Origin: Globisporangium splendens
Taxonomy: Eukaryota; Oomycota; Peronosporomycetes; Pythiales; Pythiaceae
Assembly (NCBI GenBank): GCA_006386115.1
Contig: VFIW01000009.1
Location: 62,001 to 126,000 of the forward strand
Length of the DNA: 64,000 bases
Direction: 5' to 3'
A program made the translations under genes and the position numbers. How positions within the stretch are numbered: the stretch's first letter is position 1; the number at the start of each line of letters is the position of its first letter. The notes below the pieces were generated by a model that saw only the letters and a program-made list of their open reading frames with translations, did not search any database and was not told where the DNA came from. Positions 31,591 to 40,908 of this stretch are shown here, in pieces.

Positions 31591-33000
31591 ATGGTGCGAT
31601 TTGCGACGGTGTCGCATGGCGCATTTGTGTTCTGGTGGGCGATATTGCTGCTCGTGCATGCAGTTGCAGCCGCGCTTTTGGCTTTTTCGCGCACTTCTAT
31701 TGGCGTATTCTCGGAAACAAGTACAACTACTCGGCGCAGTGCCTCGGCACTAACAGGCTGTTCCATCTCAACCTGGATCCAGCGTCTCCACCAGTCAAGC
31801 TCACGGACAAGACTCAATCGCTAGATGATCGTGTGCGAAGTCTTGCTGCGAAGGCGGGTCGGTCGACCTGGTTGAGGTCTCTTTTTCAACGGAGGGGTCT
31901 ATTCGGTGAGGAAGGCAAACACTTTTTCTTCGTCCTGTTCTGCCGCGAGATGCTTGAGACGAGTCTGCAAACCAACCAGGCGTACCGAATGACCTTCTAC
32001 TTGCCGCGCGTTGCGCTCAACCGGTTTTACGTGAGTCTCATCGTGCTCAATTGCTGGTCCACTCCGCTGATTCTCCATGTGTACAACCGCGACGAAGCGA
32101 AGAAACGATTCATTTGTCTTGTCTGCGACTGTGTGCAGGATCTCGTGGCTGCAGTCGTGGTCCCCTGCACGATCACCGTTGCGTACGTCAGCGACTTCGA
32201 TATGACGCTCTGTGGTCTCCCATAGCATTATGGTGCGAGGATATCTGATACATGCACGCGTCTAAAGAATCCCAGATCCTGTTTGTGACCTCCTGGAGCG
32301 ATCTCGCGACACGAATGGTGCTTTCGATCGCCATGCTCATTGCAATTTCCGACATTAGAGACCTCTTGGGGGTTTGGCATTCAATCGCGTGCGTGGAAAC
32401 CAAGTAACGACGATGGATTTGATCAACCCGGAAGGTAAAGTACTTGCTCAAAAGCCACAGCCAGCGACAAACATTGTGGAGGTCTCCGCTCCACCACTCA
32501 GCAAGACTCGCTGAGACACTTCGTCTCGTTTTGCTGCCTCCCTCTTCGCGTCCATGTGCCTTGCACCAATGCACAATCGACGTTCCACGGCTTCACGGAT
32601 GCTGAAAGATCCCAGATCCCAGCACAATGTCACTCGATTCGTGTGTTTTTTGCGATTCTTTGGGACGTCGTGGTTCTCTCCTTCTTGGGTGGACGCATTC
32701 GTGAACTCGGCCCTCGAACAAGGGATGCGAGCATTCACGGCTTATGGGACTCCATACTGCGAGTACATGCAGCCTGTGTACAACTACTCGCTATCTGCTG
32801 TCGACGCCATGGCTGCTGCGAGACCAACGGCGACGGCAGACAACGGAACGCCGTCAATTTTGATGGACACCTCGGCATCCAACCGCGGTGTGATTTTCAG
32901 GGCGGTGACTTGCGAACCGGGAACTGACTGGTCTTTTGTTTCCCGCTCGCGACGGAGGATGAGCAAAGCGCTTTGCGGTAAGTAATTGGGAACAATCACT
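31591..33000 (+). pseudogene. Degraded paralogue of the multi-TM protein at 5725-6981
   Basis: From ATG 31591 (MVRFATVSHGAFVFWW, first helix) the frame shifts near 31680. It then continues in another frame to 32225 with GLFGEEGKHF, CREMLETSLQT and QAYRMTFYLPR matching the 5725-6981 protein. After a second shift near 32225, a third frame matches the LWYDDVWFIHV ... SWQDLSTR part but has TGA at 32246-32248 where the paralogue has Trp. Later pieces (for example TASRMLKDPRSQHNVTRFV near 32590-32660) match the C-terminal region of the paralogue in yet other frames. At least three frameshifts and one nonsense codon make this a clear pseudogene. The last ~300 bases are assigned only loosely. Confidence 0.8.
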
Positions 33001-33156
33001 GACAGCTTCAATGTGTTCGACGTACCAGTGCTGGGAACACATGACAAGAGGTGTAAAGTGACGTGATCCCGTCGCCACTTCAACTTCAACTTGCCAGGTC
33101 CACAGCGAGTACTGGATCAGCGGTAGTTCGTACAACACGAGCATTGCTGATGGCAC

Positions 33157-33503
33157 TATTCTCGCGCATATTTTCCAGCAATACTACCACAAGCAGAATG
33201 CAGATTGCTCATACTGGTGTCGTGTTTCTTGTTTGTTAGTTCGTTTGCTCCGTCTGACAGACAGAGGGATGGGTAGAGTGTGCAACATTGAAAAACCAAT
33301 GCACTGAAAAGGGATCCTCCCTCCCTCCTCAAGATGCAGAAACAAAGAAAAGAAAACAACGCAAATCTGTCCAACAAACCAGTTCACACAGTGTTCCCAT
33401 CATCGTCGTGCTGTGTGCCTTGACATGTCGGATAGACATCCCCCCTTCACCTGGATGATCATACGACCACTTGGGTTCGTAGTGCGACTTCGTCTTCGTC
33501 CGA
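33157..33503. repeat. 3' flank duplicated with 23905-24242
   Basis: Collinear with the flank of the 24243 gene, including an almost identical last 100 bases before the stop codon. It marks a segmental duplication or conversion covering the 3' end of the PAN gene. Confidence 0.8.
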
Positions 33504-34574
33504 TTAGACGACCGAGGACTTGACGTTCGCGTTCGCGACAGTCGTGCCCTTGCCGCTCTTGAGCCAGCACGTACCGCCGTTCACGTTGTTCCACGAGAAC
33601 GCCTTGCACCCGTCCTTCTTCATGCAGATCGAGCAGCAGTCGTACGCGTCCGCGGCTGGCGCATTGCCAATGTCGTTGCCGACATAGTCCACGCCGAGTT
33701 CCATGGCGCAACTTGGCGCTGGTGGGTTCGGGAACACAGCTGCCGAGGTCACACCGGACTTCAAAACAGTCTGGTCTTTGCGGTTCTTGAAGTAGCAAGT
33801 GCCGCCGTCCTGGTTGGTCCACGAGAACGCACGACAGCCCTTGAAGTCGCGGCAGAGGTTGCAGCATCCATCCGCTGCCGGCGACTTCTCGCTGCCAATG
33901 TCATTCCCGACATAGTCGACGCCGGCTTCGAGACCGCACGAATCGATTTGCGTCACGCCGTAGTTGACACTCGACGTTGCTTTCTCGTTGTACACCATGC
34001 GACCCTTTTGGCTCTTGAGCCAGCACGTGCCACCATTGTAGTCCGTATGCGTGAACGCATGGCAGCCGGCGACCTTGGAGCACTCAGCGCAGCAGTCCTG
34101 CGGCTTGAGCGCCTTGGCGTTGCCGATGTCGTAGCCAACGTAGTCGGTCTTGTTCTCGAGGTTGACGCAGGTGCCCGCAGTGTCGCCAGGGTACAAGACC
34201 ACGGCCGACTTGACGTTGGCATTGCTCACGACGGCGCCGCGGCCAGTCTTCAGCCAGCACGTGCCGCCGTTGAGGTCGCTCCACGAGTACGCGCGGCAGC
34301 TTCTCGTGAGCCTGCACGCCTCACAGCAGTCGGCTGCCTGGCCCGCGACGTTCTTCAAGTCGTTGCCGACGTAGTCGTATCCATCTTCGTACGCACACGT
34401 GGGAGGCGTGTCGGCCATCATGGCCTGGTACTCCATGGCGTCCAAGTGGCGCGAGACGATTGTCATGTCCGTGTTGGTGGCACCAGTGCGGAGGACGTTG
34501 GCTTGAGTCGGGGTACTGGCAGCGAGTAGCATGGCAGCAGTAGCCACCATTGCGATTGTCGTACTGAGCTTCAT
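33504..34574 (-). CDS. Secreted four-PAN/Apple-domain protein
   Basis: 356 residues from ATG 34574 with signal peptide MKLSTTIAMVATAAMLLA. The pro-like segment is NVLRTGA ... SRHLDAMEYQAMM. Four PAN domains with the full cysteine pattern follow. Domains 2 and 4 are almost identical to those of 24243-25301, while domain 1 and the third domain's middle (DFKGCRAFSWTNQ, SEKSPAADGCC) differ. The protein is therefore a mosaic. It ends VKSSVV, as the 24243 protein does. Inferred extracellular binding or wall-associated protein. Confidence 0.9.
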   Translation of the reverse strand: MKLSTTIAMVATAAMLLAASTPTQANVLRTGATNTDMTIVSRHLDAMEYQAMMADTPPTCAYEDGYDYVGNDLKNVAGQAADCCEACRLTRSCRAYSWSDLNGGTCWLKTGRGAVVSNANVKSAVVLYPGDTAGTCVNLENKTDYVGYDIGNAKALKPQDCCAECSKVAGCHAFTHTDYNGGTCWLKSQKGRMVYNEKATSSVNYGVTQIDSCGLEAGVDYVGNDIGSEKSPAADGCCNLCRDFKGCRAFSWTNQDGGTCYFKNRKDQTVLKSGVTSAAVFPNPPAPSCAMELGVDYVGNDIGNAPAADAYDCCSICMKKDGCKAFSWNNVNGGTCWLKSGKGTTVANANVKSSVV

Positions 34575-34628
34575 CTTGAGAGTGGCTCGAGTCGGTCAGT
34601 TGGTTGGTTGGTTGTGGTGCTTGTTGGA

Positions 34629-34644
34629 AGAAAGTAGAGTGAGG
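34629..34644 (-). promoter_or_regulatory. Inr-like core of the 33504-34574 gene
   Basis: Minus strand CCTCACTCTACTTTCT, about 12 of 16 to GCTCATTYYNCAWTTT, 55-70 bases upstream of the ATG, the same distance as in its paralogues. Confidence 0.4.
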
Positions 34645-35099
34645 CTGAGCAACCACGACCATTTTGCGAGAGCTGAACAACGCAAAGACGGAGTTCCCAG
34701 ACGTAGGTCACTCACTCCACATGGTGGCAGTCGGCTGTGGAAGCCCGCATGTCGTTGCTACAAAGACTATGCAGTGTGTTGTTTATTGGTTCTTTGGGTG
34801 TCGGGTGGAAATTCGCGGTCGGATTTCTCTATCGCTTTTGATCAACTTGCTCGTCTGCCATGTAGATGGACATGCTTCCGAGAAGCGGCGCAGAAAGGAA
34901 AGGGTCGTTGAATTTTTCCGCTGCTGGATGAAACGTGTGACGTGTGGATAAAGTGGGTGAGTTTGAGATTCGCGTGAAGAGAAACAACCATGCTGGTTTG
35001 CTTCGATGGATCCAGATTATGCATCTTCTTGAAGGAGCACAGAAGCCTGGATGTTAGCAAGTCGGATAGAACGAGAGGTGCAGAATGAAGAGCATCCTC

Positions 35100-35290
35100 A
35101 CCTCATAAACACCACGACACCCTCTGGTGAGAAAAAGATAAAGTCAACAAATCGCCTAAAGCCTCTTGCGTACGGCATGGTGTCACTTGGATAGATGGGT
35201 GGGCATAAGTGGGATCTGTCAGCCACAAGTACTGTAGAACACTAAGACGCGTGCCTACGCGATGGCACTGATGCTGTCTGTATACAGGTT
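35100..35290. repeat. Diverged direct repeat, copy 1
   Basis: Shares ordered blocks with 35755-35950: ATAAAC-CC-CACGA, CTCTGGTGA-AAAA, GTGGGAT, CAG-CCA-CAA and TAGAACAC-AAGACGCGTG. It lies in a 1.6 kb gene-free stretch (34645-36196) where I see nothing else. Possible relic of a non-autonomous element. Confidence 0.45.
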
Positions 35291-35754
35291 GGATACCATG
35301 GACTCGACCATTTTCGGCTCTTGTCAAAACGACAGACGGTCATCGGCTTAGTTCACTTGAGACACCAGTCTATCAATGCATAATCCAACTTTCTATGCTA
35401 CCTAGGCTCTTCCAATGTGGTGGTTGAAATAGCGCGCATGCCGGTGCTGCAATGGCAGCTGCCCCATATTCGCGTCAAGTTGACAGATGGACAAGGTTTG
35501 TGATTGGATCCTCGGTCAGTCGTCAAGTTGGTCGTCTGTCATGCGTCAACAATTGCCGTCATAACCTGTGGAGGACCGAGTGAATATTTCTCCGCCGAAA
35601 AAAAAGCTGACATCTCATTTGCGTTCACGGTTGCAGCGCGAAGTGCCTGATCTAATTGCCATGTCTGCGCTTTCGCGCTGCTCGTCGAAGGAGCAAAGAG
35701 GTCTGAGTGCGCGCAAGTCGGCTGCCTTAAAGAGACACAGCGGCACGAGCCGCC

Positions 35755-35950
35755 ACATAAACGCCGCAACGAATACACACTCTGGTGAAAAAAGTAAACT
35801 GTGGAAATGAGTTAAACTTGGGCACGCGATAATGCCACTCGAATGAACAGATGAGTGTGCGTGGGATTCAGATTGACCAGCAAGCATTTAGAACACAAAG
35901 ACGCGTGGCCGCATTGATTAAGTAGGTCGTGCTGTTCTCTCTGGTGTCCT
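35755..35950. repeat. Diverged direct repeat, copy 2
   Basis: Second copy of the 35100-35290 repeat, in the same orientation about 650 bases downstream. The best-conserved end is TAGAACAC-AAGACGCGTG. Confidence 0.45.
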
Positions 35951-36196
35951 TCTCAGAGCGAACAGCGCTGTGTAATGGGTACGTTATTGAAGGAGCAGCT
36001 TCTAGTCACGTCGCCAGAGCACAAATTTCTACCAGATATGCTACAGATCGATTGGCCAGTCCAACAAAAGGCGTGTCGTAAAAACACCTCCTGATACCTT
36101 TCTCAAACAAAAACTGAACGGCGTGTTTCCTGTCATCATGGATGCTCGCTTAGGTGCACTGTTTAGAGACGCACTTGGGTCACTGGGTTGCATCCG

Positions 36197-36736
36197 TCAG
36201 TCGTCTATTTCTTCGGCAAACGCGATCTCTTCAAGGACCTCATGCGCCGCATCGTGGTGCTTGTGCCTCGCCACTTTGGTCTCAGCCTCATGGAACACGA
36301 CCATGATTGCGCCGACGCTGCCAAACAGGAACGCCGAGTGCAGCGCGGCTTTCGGGCCGTGACGCGCTTTGATGAGTGCGCCAGCGAGTGGCGCCGCAAG
36401 CACCACGTCCCACAGATCGTTGCTTTCGTGACCACGCACTTTCTCCAGTGTCAGCGCCGTCGCGCGGAATAAACACGTCACCATCGCGATGCGGCCCGCG
36501 GTACGTGGGACCTCTGCTTTCATGTGGTACAGCGCGCCTCGCAGTCGCTGGTGAGACGGTGACGCGCGCACACCCTCGAAACCTGCGACGATACTGCCAA
36601 ACATGGCGCCGTACACAAACCCGGCGCCCGCCGAGTCGAGAAGCGATCGCAAGGCGTGTGGCAACTGGACTGAGTGGCGACGCTGTTGCTGGACTCGTTG
36701 CTCTTCTTGAGGTTGCTCGAGCAGCTCAGACGTCAT
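36197..36736 (-). CDS. Tim17/Tim22/Tim23-family membrane protein
   Basis: 179 residues from ATG 36736 (the frame opens upstream only from a GTG). An N-terminal Gln/Glu-rich segment is followed by four hydrophobic, Gly-rich helices: AGAGFVYGAMFGSIVAGFEG, RIAMVTCLFRATALTLEKVR, DLWDVVLAAPLAGALIKAR and AAFLFG-type SVGAIMVVF. The order and the charged linker between helices 2 and 3 (VRGHESNDLWD) fit the Tim17/22/23 fold found in mitochondrial inner-membrane translocases and related proteins. Which subfamily cannot be decided by eye. The last ~25 residues are acidic. Intronless. Confidence 0.7.
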   Translation of the reverse strand: MTSELLEQPQEEQRVQQQRRHSVQLPHALRSLLDSAGAGFVYGAMFGSIVAGFEGVRASPSHQRLRGALYHMKAEVPRTAGRIAMVTCLFRATALTLEKVRGHESNDLWDVVLAAPLAGALIKARHGPKAALHSAFLFGSVGAIMVVFHEAETKVARHKHHDAAHEVLEEIAFAEEIDD

Positions 36737-36996
36737 GCTTGACTTGCATGTGCTGCTGACTTGTTTGCTCGGTGTCTGCGTACAGATGTTAGGCGCATTC
36801 GTCCAATCTGCTGGTAAGTACGCGCGCGTGTCTTTGTCCCCATCAGCTTCAGTTTCTCCCACTGTGTGGGGTGATATTCATGGGTCATCTGACTAGGGTT
36901 CGGGTTTTCGGCTCTTGGTGTCTTTGTAGAGAGGGACAATGGACACACAAAGGGCAACAACAAACACCGTGCACACACATGTCATCATCGAGTCAT

Positions 36997-37035
<39 letters not shown>
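36997..37035. repeat. (CA)n microsatellite
   Basis: About 19 uninterrupted CA units in the intergenic region between the Tim17-like gene and the ABCF gene. Nothing else of note is seen in 36737-37437. Confidence 0.95.
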
Positions 37036-37039
<4 letters not shown>

Positions 37040-37437
37040 CGGTTCTCTCTCTCCTCCCCTTCTGGTCGCGCTCTGTTTGGCGCTCTCTTCGCTCATTCGT
37101 GCAGACGAGAAAAAGAAAAGCTACCTACAGCATTGTTGGCGGGGAACACACTACTTGCTGTTGATTACAACGGTTGTCATGCGCACATATCACCATAATG
37201 TGCAGAAACATTGGCAAGTAAGTGAACTTATTGCTAGGTGTGATTGTAAAGAAGCTCGCTTCTCTGGAGTCGGACATTTTGAGACCTCATGCAAACTTTC
37301 AGACACAAGCGAGACACGACACCGACACAGACTCCCTAGAATCATTTTTCACTTCGCTCTGCAATTTGTTCCAATTGAACCACATGTCTGTCCTAAAACT
37401 AGTGCATTACGATAAGACATAAAACAGCACCACTTGC

Positions 37438-40074
37438 TCAGACACGACCGAGAGATGCATTCTTGCGCTCTTCCTTCTCGCGATACGCGTCGATGCCGTT
37501 CTCCAGGTGCTGCACCGCGACGATACCCTTCCTCTTGCTCACTTCAAACACTCGTACGCGTCCCTTGCCAGCAGTGGCATCGTCGTCGTCATCATCATCA
37601 CTGTCATCATCGCCCGTGACCTCAAGCACCTTCAGGAAATCAATGTCGTGCGAAATGAGCACCACAGCACCTTGATACCTGCGAAGCGCTTCGCCGAGGA
37701 TCTGGATCGTGCTCATGTCCAAATGGTTTGTCGGTTCATCGAGCAATAGAACGTGGGGCGAGTAAGGGAACGTCGCCATTGCGAGTCCGACACGCACCAA
37801 TTGACCACCCGAAAGCGACTCCAGTGGCACACTCGTCGCAGTCTCATTGATTATCCCAAAGCCTCCTAAATGGGCACGCAGCTTACCCTCGCGTGCATTC
37901 TTTCCCGACGATCCGCTGCCGCCAATATGTGCCAATGCGTCTGCATTCTGCTGTGCTTCGTCGTCGAGTTTCTTCGCAAGCAGCTCCATTGCTGTCAGCT
38001 TCCGTGACCACGCATGCCGCTTCAGATCTTCGACATTGTGCTGCATAAGCGACACAATGCGCGCGCCATGGAACGACTCGATCTTGCCACGCGTGGGTTT
38101 GATGCTTCGATCCAGGAGCTGCATCAGCGTGGTCTTGCCAGCACCATTTCGACCAACCAACACGACTTTCTCTCCATACTGGATCGTCAAATTCACGTTC
38201 TCCATCACGAAAGGGTACGCTGGCGACTTGCTATTCGTGTTGCCAGTGGCAGGCGCAGTGTTGTATGTGAACCCCACATTTTCCAAAGAAAGCATCGTCG
38301 CGTTCTTCAAACTCGTCAAATTGCGAATCTGTGGTGGACTCGTCGACAAGAGCTTCCACGCAGGATACGCGGCTTCGGTTTCGTATTTCGCCGTGTCTTC
38401 GGCTTGATCACGAATAGACAAATGGTAGCCACCACGATCGCGGTTCAACTTAAAGCGATGCCCGCTCGCGTTTTTTTCCAGACCAATCCGGTCCATTTTC
38501 TTCTTTTTCGATGCTGCGACCTGCATTTTCTTGTCATCTTTGCTCTTTGAGGCCTGCTGCGCAATCTTAGACACCATTTTCGCCATCTTGTCCGTCTTCT
38601 GGTCCAATTTGGTCTGCAGGCGCTCGTTAAACTTCTTCTTCGCGTCCACCGCTTCTTCGTACGTGTCATAGTTGCCATCAAAGTACACGAGCGTCTTGTC
38701 ATACCCGCGGAACTGGATCGTCTCATCGGCGATCGCGTTCAAAAAGAACCGGTCGTGCGACACCAACACGATCGTGATCGGAGTCCCGAGGACATCCTCC
38801 AGACTCTGCAAGTAGTTCTTGAGCCATAGGATCGATGGCATGTCCAAGTGGTTCGTTGGCTCATCGAGGAGCAAAAAGTCAGGCTCCATGAATAGCACAC
38901 GCGCAAGCAAGATGCGCACCCGCCAACCACCGCTCAAGGACGCAAACGGTGCATCCTGCTTGGCAGTATCAATGCCCATGCTGCTCAAAATGCGGCGAGC
39001 ACGTGCTTCCATGGACGCCTCGTCCAAGATCTTGAGCGCTTGCTGGTACTCGGTGGTCTTGTCGTGGATTTCGCGCAGGATAGCGGACTGATCAGCGGAA
39101 GCCACGAACTCGTGCTCCGTCGGCTCCAGTGTATACTTGAGCTCCTGCTTCAGCTGCACGACCTTGGCCTCGACTTCAATCAAACGCAGCCGCGCGTCCT
39201 TGCCGCGCATGCCACTTCGCTTGATCGCGATCTTGTTGGCGGCGTGCAATTCATCCTTCGCTTCGAGATTCTTGGTTTCCCACAGCGCATGCATCAGTTC
39301 CGCCTTCGGAGACGCAAACACTGTCTTATTAGCAGAGTCCGCTTCCTCCTTGAGCAGCGCCTTCTGGAGAATGCGGATCTTGCTTCGCAGTTCTTCGACG
39401 CGCAAGTCGGCATCCAGCACGACCTGCAACACGGACTTCTCGGCTTCTTGGCTCGCACTGAGCGACGACGTGTCCAACTGGTTCACATACAAGATCTTGA
39501 GCGACGACGGCAGACCCTCGACGAGTCCGTCCGCGAGCGCTTGCAGCAGCGTCGACTTGCCGATCCCGTTCGGGCCAATGAGACCATAGTTCGTGCCATA
39601 GTTGAGCTTCAACTGCGTGTCGCGCAGCAGTTCGACCGTTCGCTCATTCCCGTTCGGCGCTGTGATCGACAGCGTGAACTGGTTCAGCAGCACGTTCTTG
39701 CCAAACTCGTCAAATGTGACAGTATGGAAGCGACTCTGCTGGGACGTCACGACAATCACAGGCTTGTTGCCGCTCTCATTGGCATCCGCGTCATCCAGCA
39801 GCTCATCCGCATGCCTCTTGACAGTATTTTCACCATCTTTGAGTGATATCTGACCCGCGCGGCTCGCGAGCGCGTCATTCTCCTTGTCTTCATCACTGTC
39901 AGGACGCGCAGAGCTGCTGCTCTTTACCGCGCGCTTACCGCCGCCACCAGCCTTCTTGTCGCCGCGCTTGAGCGTGCGCAGCTCCTTGCGCGAGAGCGAC
40001 GGTTTGTTCGGGTCCACGTCGATGGCCGCGTTCACGGGCTTCTTGCCGCCCAGCGTGTACATGCTCGGCAGCAT
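37438..40074 (-). CDS. ABC-F family ATPase (GCN20/ABCF-like)
   Basis: 878 residues, no introns, ATG 40074. A basic/acidic N-terminal extension (~1-110) precedes two ABC domains without membrane helices, the mark of the soluble ABC-F family acting on ribosomes and translation. Domain 1: Walker [10 protein letters not shown], signature LSGGW, Walker [13 protein letters not shown], switch His in LVSHDRFF. A charged linker rich in Lys ([17 protein letters not shown]) joins them. Domain 2: Walker [10 protein letters not shown], signature LSGGQ, Walker [21 protein letters not shown]. An acidic run ([11 protein letters not shown]) lies near the C-terminus. Which ABCF subtype (GCN20, ARB1-like) is not settled. 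Confidence 0.95.
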   Translation of the reverse strand: MLPSMYTLGGKKPVNAAIDVDPNKPSLSRKELRTLKRGDKKAGGGGKRAVKSSSSARPDSDEDKENDALASRAGQISLKDGENTVKRHADELLDDADANESGNKPVIVVTSQQSRFHTVTFDEFGKNVLLNQFTLSITAPNGNERTVELLRDTQLKLNYGTNYGLIGPNGIGKSTLLQALADGLVEGLPSSLKILYVNQLDTSSLSASQEAEKSVLQVVLDADLRVEELRSKIRILQKALLKEEADSANKTVFASPKAELMHALWETKNLEAKDELHAANKIAIKRSGMRGKDARLRLIEVEAKVVQLKQELKYTLEPTEHEFVASADQSAILREIHDKTTEYQQALKILDEASMEARARRILSSMGIDTAKQDAPFASLSGGWRVRILLARVLFMEPDFLLLDEPTNHLDMPSILWLKNYLQSLEDVLGTPITIVLVSHDRFFLNAIADETIQFRGYDKTLVYFDGNYDTYEEAVDAKKKFNERLQTKLDQKTDKMAKMVSKIAQQASKSKDDKKMQVAASKKKKMDRIGLEKNASGHRFKLNRDRGGYHLSIRDQAEDTAKYETEAAYPAWKLLSTSPPQIRNLTSLKNATMLSLENVGFTYNTAPATGNTNSKSPAYPFVMENVNLTIQYGEKVVLVGRNGAGKTTLMQLLDRSIKPTRGKIESFHGARIVSLMQHNVEDLKRHAWSRKLTAMELLAKKLDDEAQQNADALAHIGGSGSSGKNAREGKLRAHLGGFGIINETATSVPLESLSGGQLVRVGLAMATFPYSPHVLLLDEPTNHLDMSTIQILGEALRRYQGAVVLISHDIDFLKVLEVTGDDDSDDDDDDDATAGKGRVRVFEVSKRKGIVAVQHLENGIDAYREKEERKNASLGRV

Positions 40075-40908
40075 CCTCGTCGCTTTGGCTTATCTCGAGT
40101 ACGGGCTTGATGGCAAATGCGGTGATGGCTGCTTTTGCTTTTGCTATGTTGACACCCAGCAAGCATGCATGCAACCATGTTGCCGTCAAGTGTCAGACCT
40201 CTTTATATACATTGTTACCTCTGTGTGTTGCCTAAAAGCATATTCCAGTGAAGATTTTGTAAGTTTATAACAACTTTAAACATAGAATAATATGACAATT
40301 CGAGATGAGGAATGTTGCTGTTCGTTTCTGGCGTGGGTGGGTTTTGATGAATTGCACGGGTTTGGCCCGTGTGGTGTCCACCGATAGGAATGTTCGCTGA
40401 ACACGCGGTCCGAACATCGAATGCACGGTTCAGTGAACCGTTGGATCTGGAACAGACTGGTTCAGTCACAAGTGTAGCCATCTTGACCAGCAACAGCCAT
40501 TCCTAACTCAATGCGATCTGGCGTGAGCAGAGATGGAAGAAATCAGGAAATACATAGTGGCATGAGATAGCTGAGGAACGAATACGGAAAATAAAAAGAG
40601 ATGCGGGCTGCTCAATCACGCCAATAGGATGTCGTTTTTTTATGCGCAGACGAAGCAATAAGAGACCAATGGATTTTGAAGACGCGCTAGTTTTCTTTGA
40701 CTCAGTCGTCTACATGTTGCTTTTGATTTTCCACTGAAACTCAATGGTCCAGCGCCACCTCAACAATGGACGATTTTTTCTGCTTTTATTTGTGTTAAAT
40801 ACGACGGCAGGATCAGTAAATGGATATAGGAATCTGCTCTTCTCTCTCTTTCTCTCGCAGCTAGAGCGCCTGGGATCTGCAGGGAGTGCTTCATTGCAAA
40901 AACAAGAC
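40075..40908. other. Intergenic stretch, head side of the ABCF gene
   Basis: Upstream flank of the ABCF gene and downstream flank of the GH5 gene. A TATA-like TATATAAAG (minus strand) lies near 40200-40210, about 130 bases before the ABCF ATG. No gene is supported. Confidence 0.4.

Noticed and set aside
36991..37040. CA repeat as part of a coding region (HTHTHT frames)
   Set aside because: Simple microsatellite; the open frames around it are repeat artefacts without conserved flanks.
39040..39846. 268-codon plus-strand frame opposite the ABCF gene
   Set aside because: The sense strand encodes both Walker motifs; the antisense frame is Arg/Leu-rich filler.
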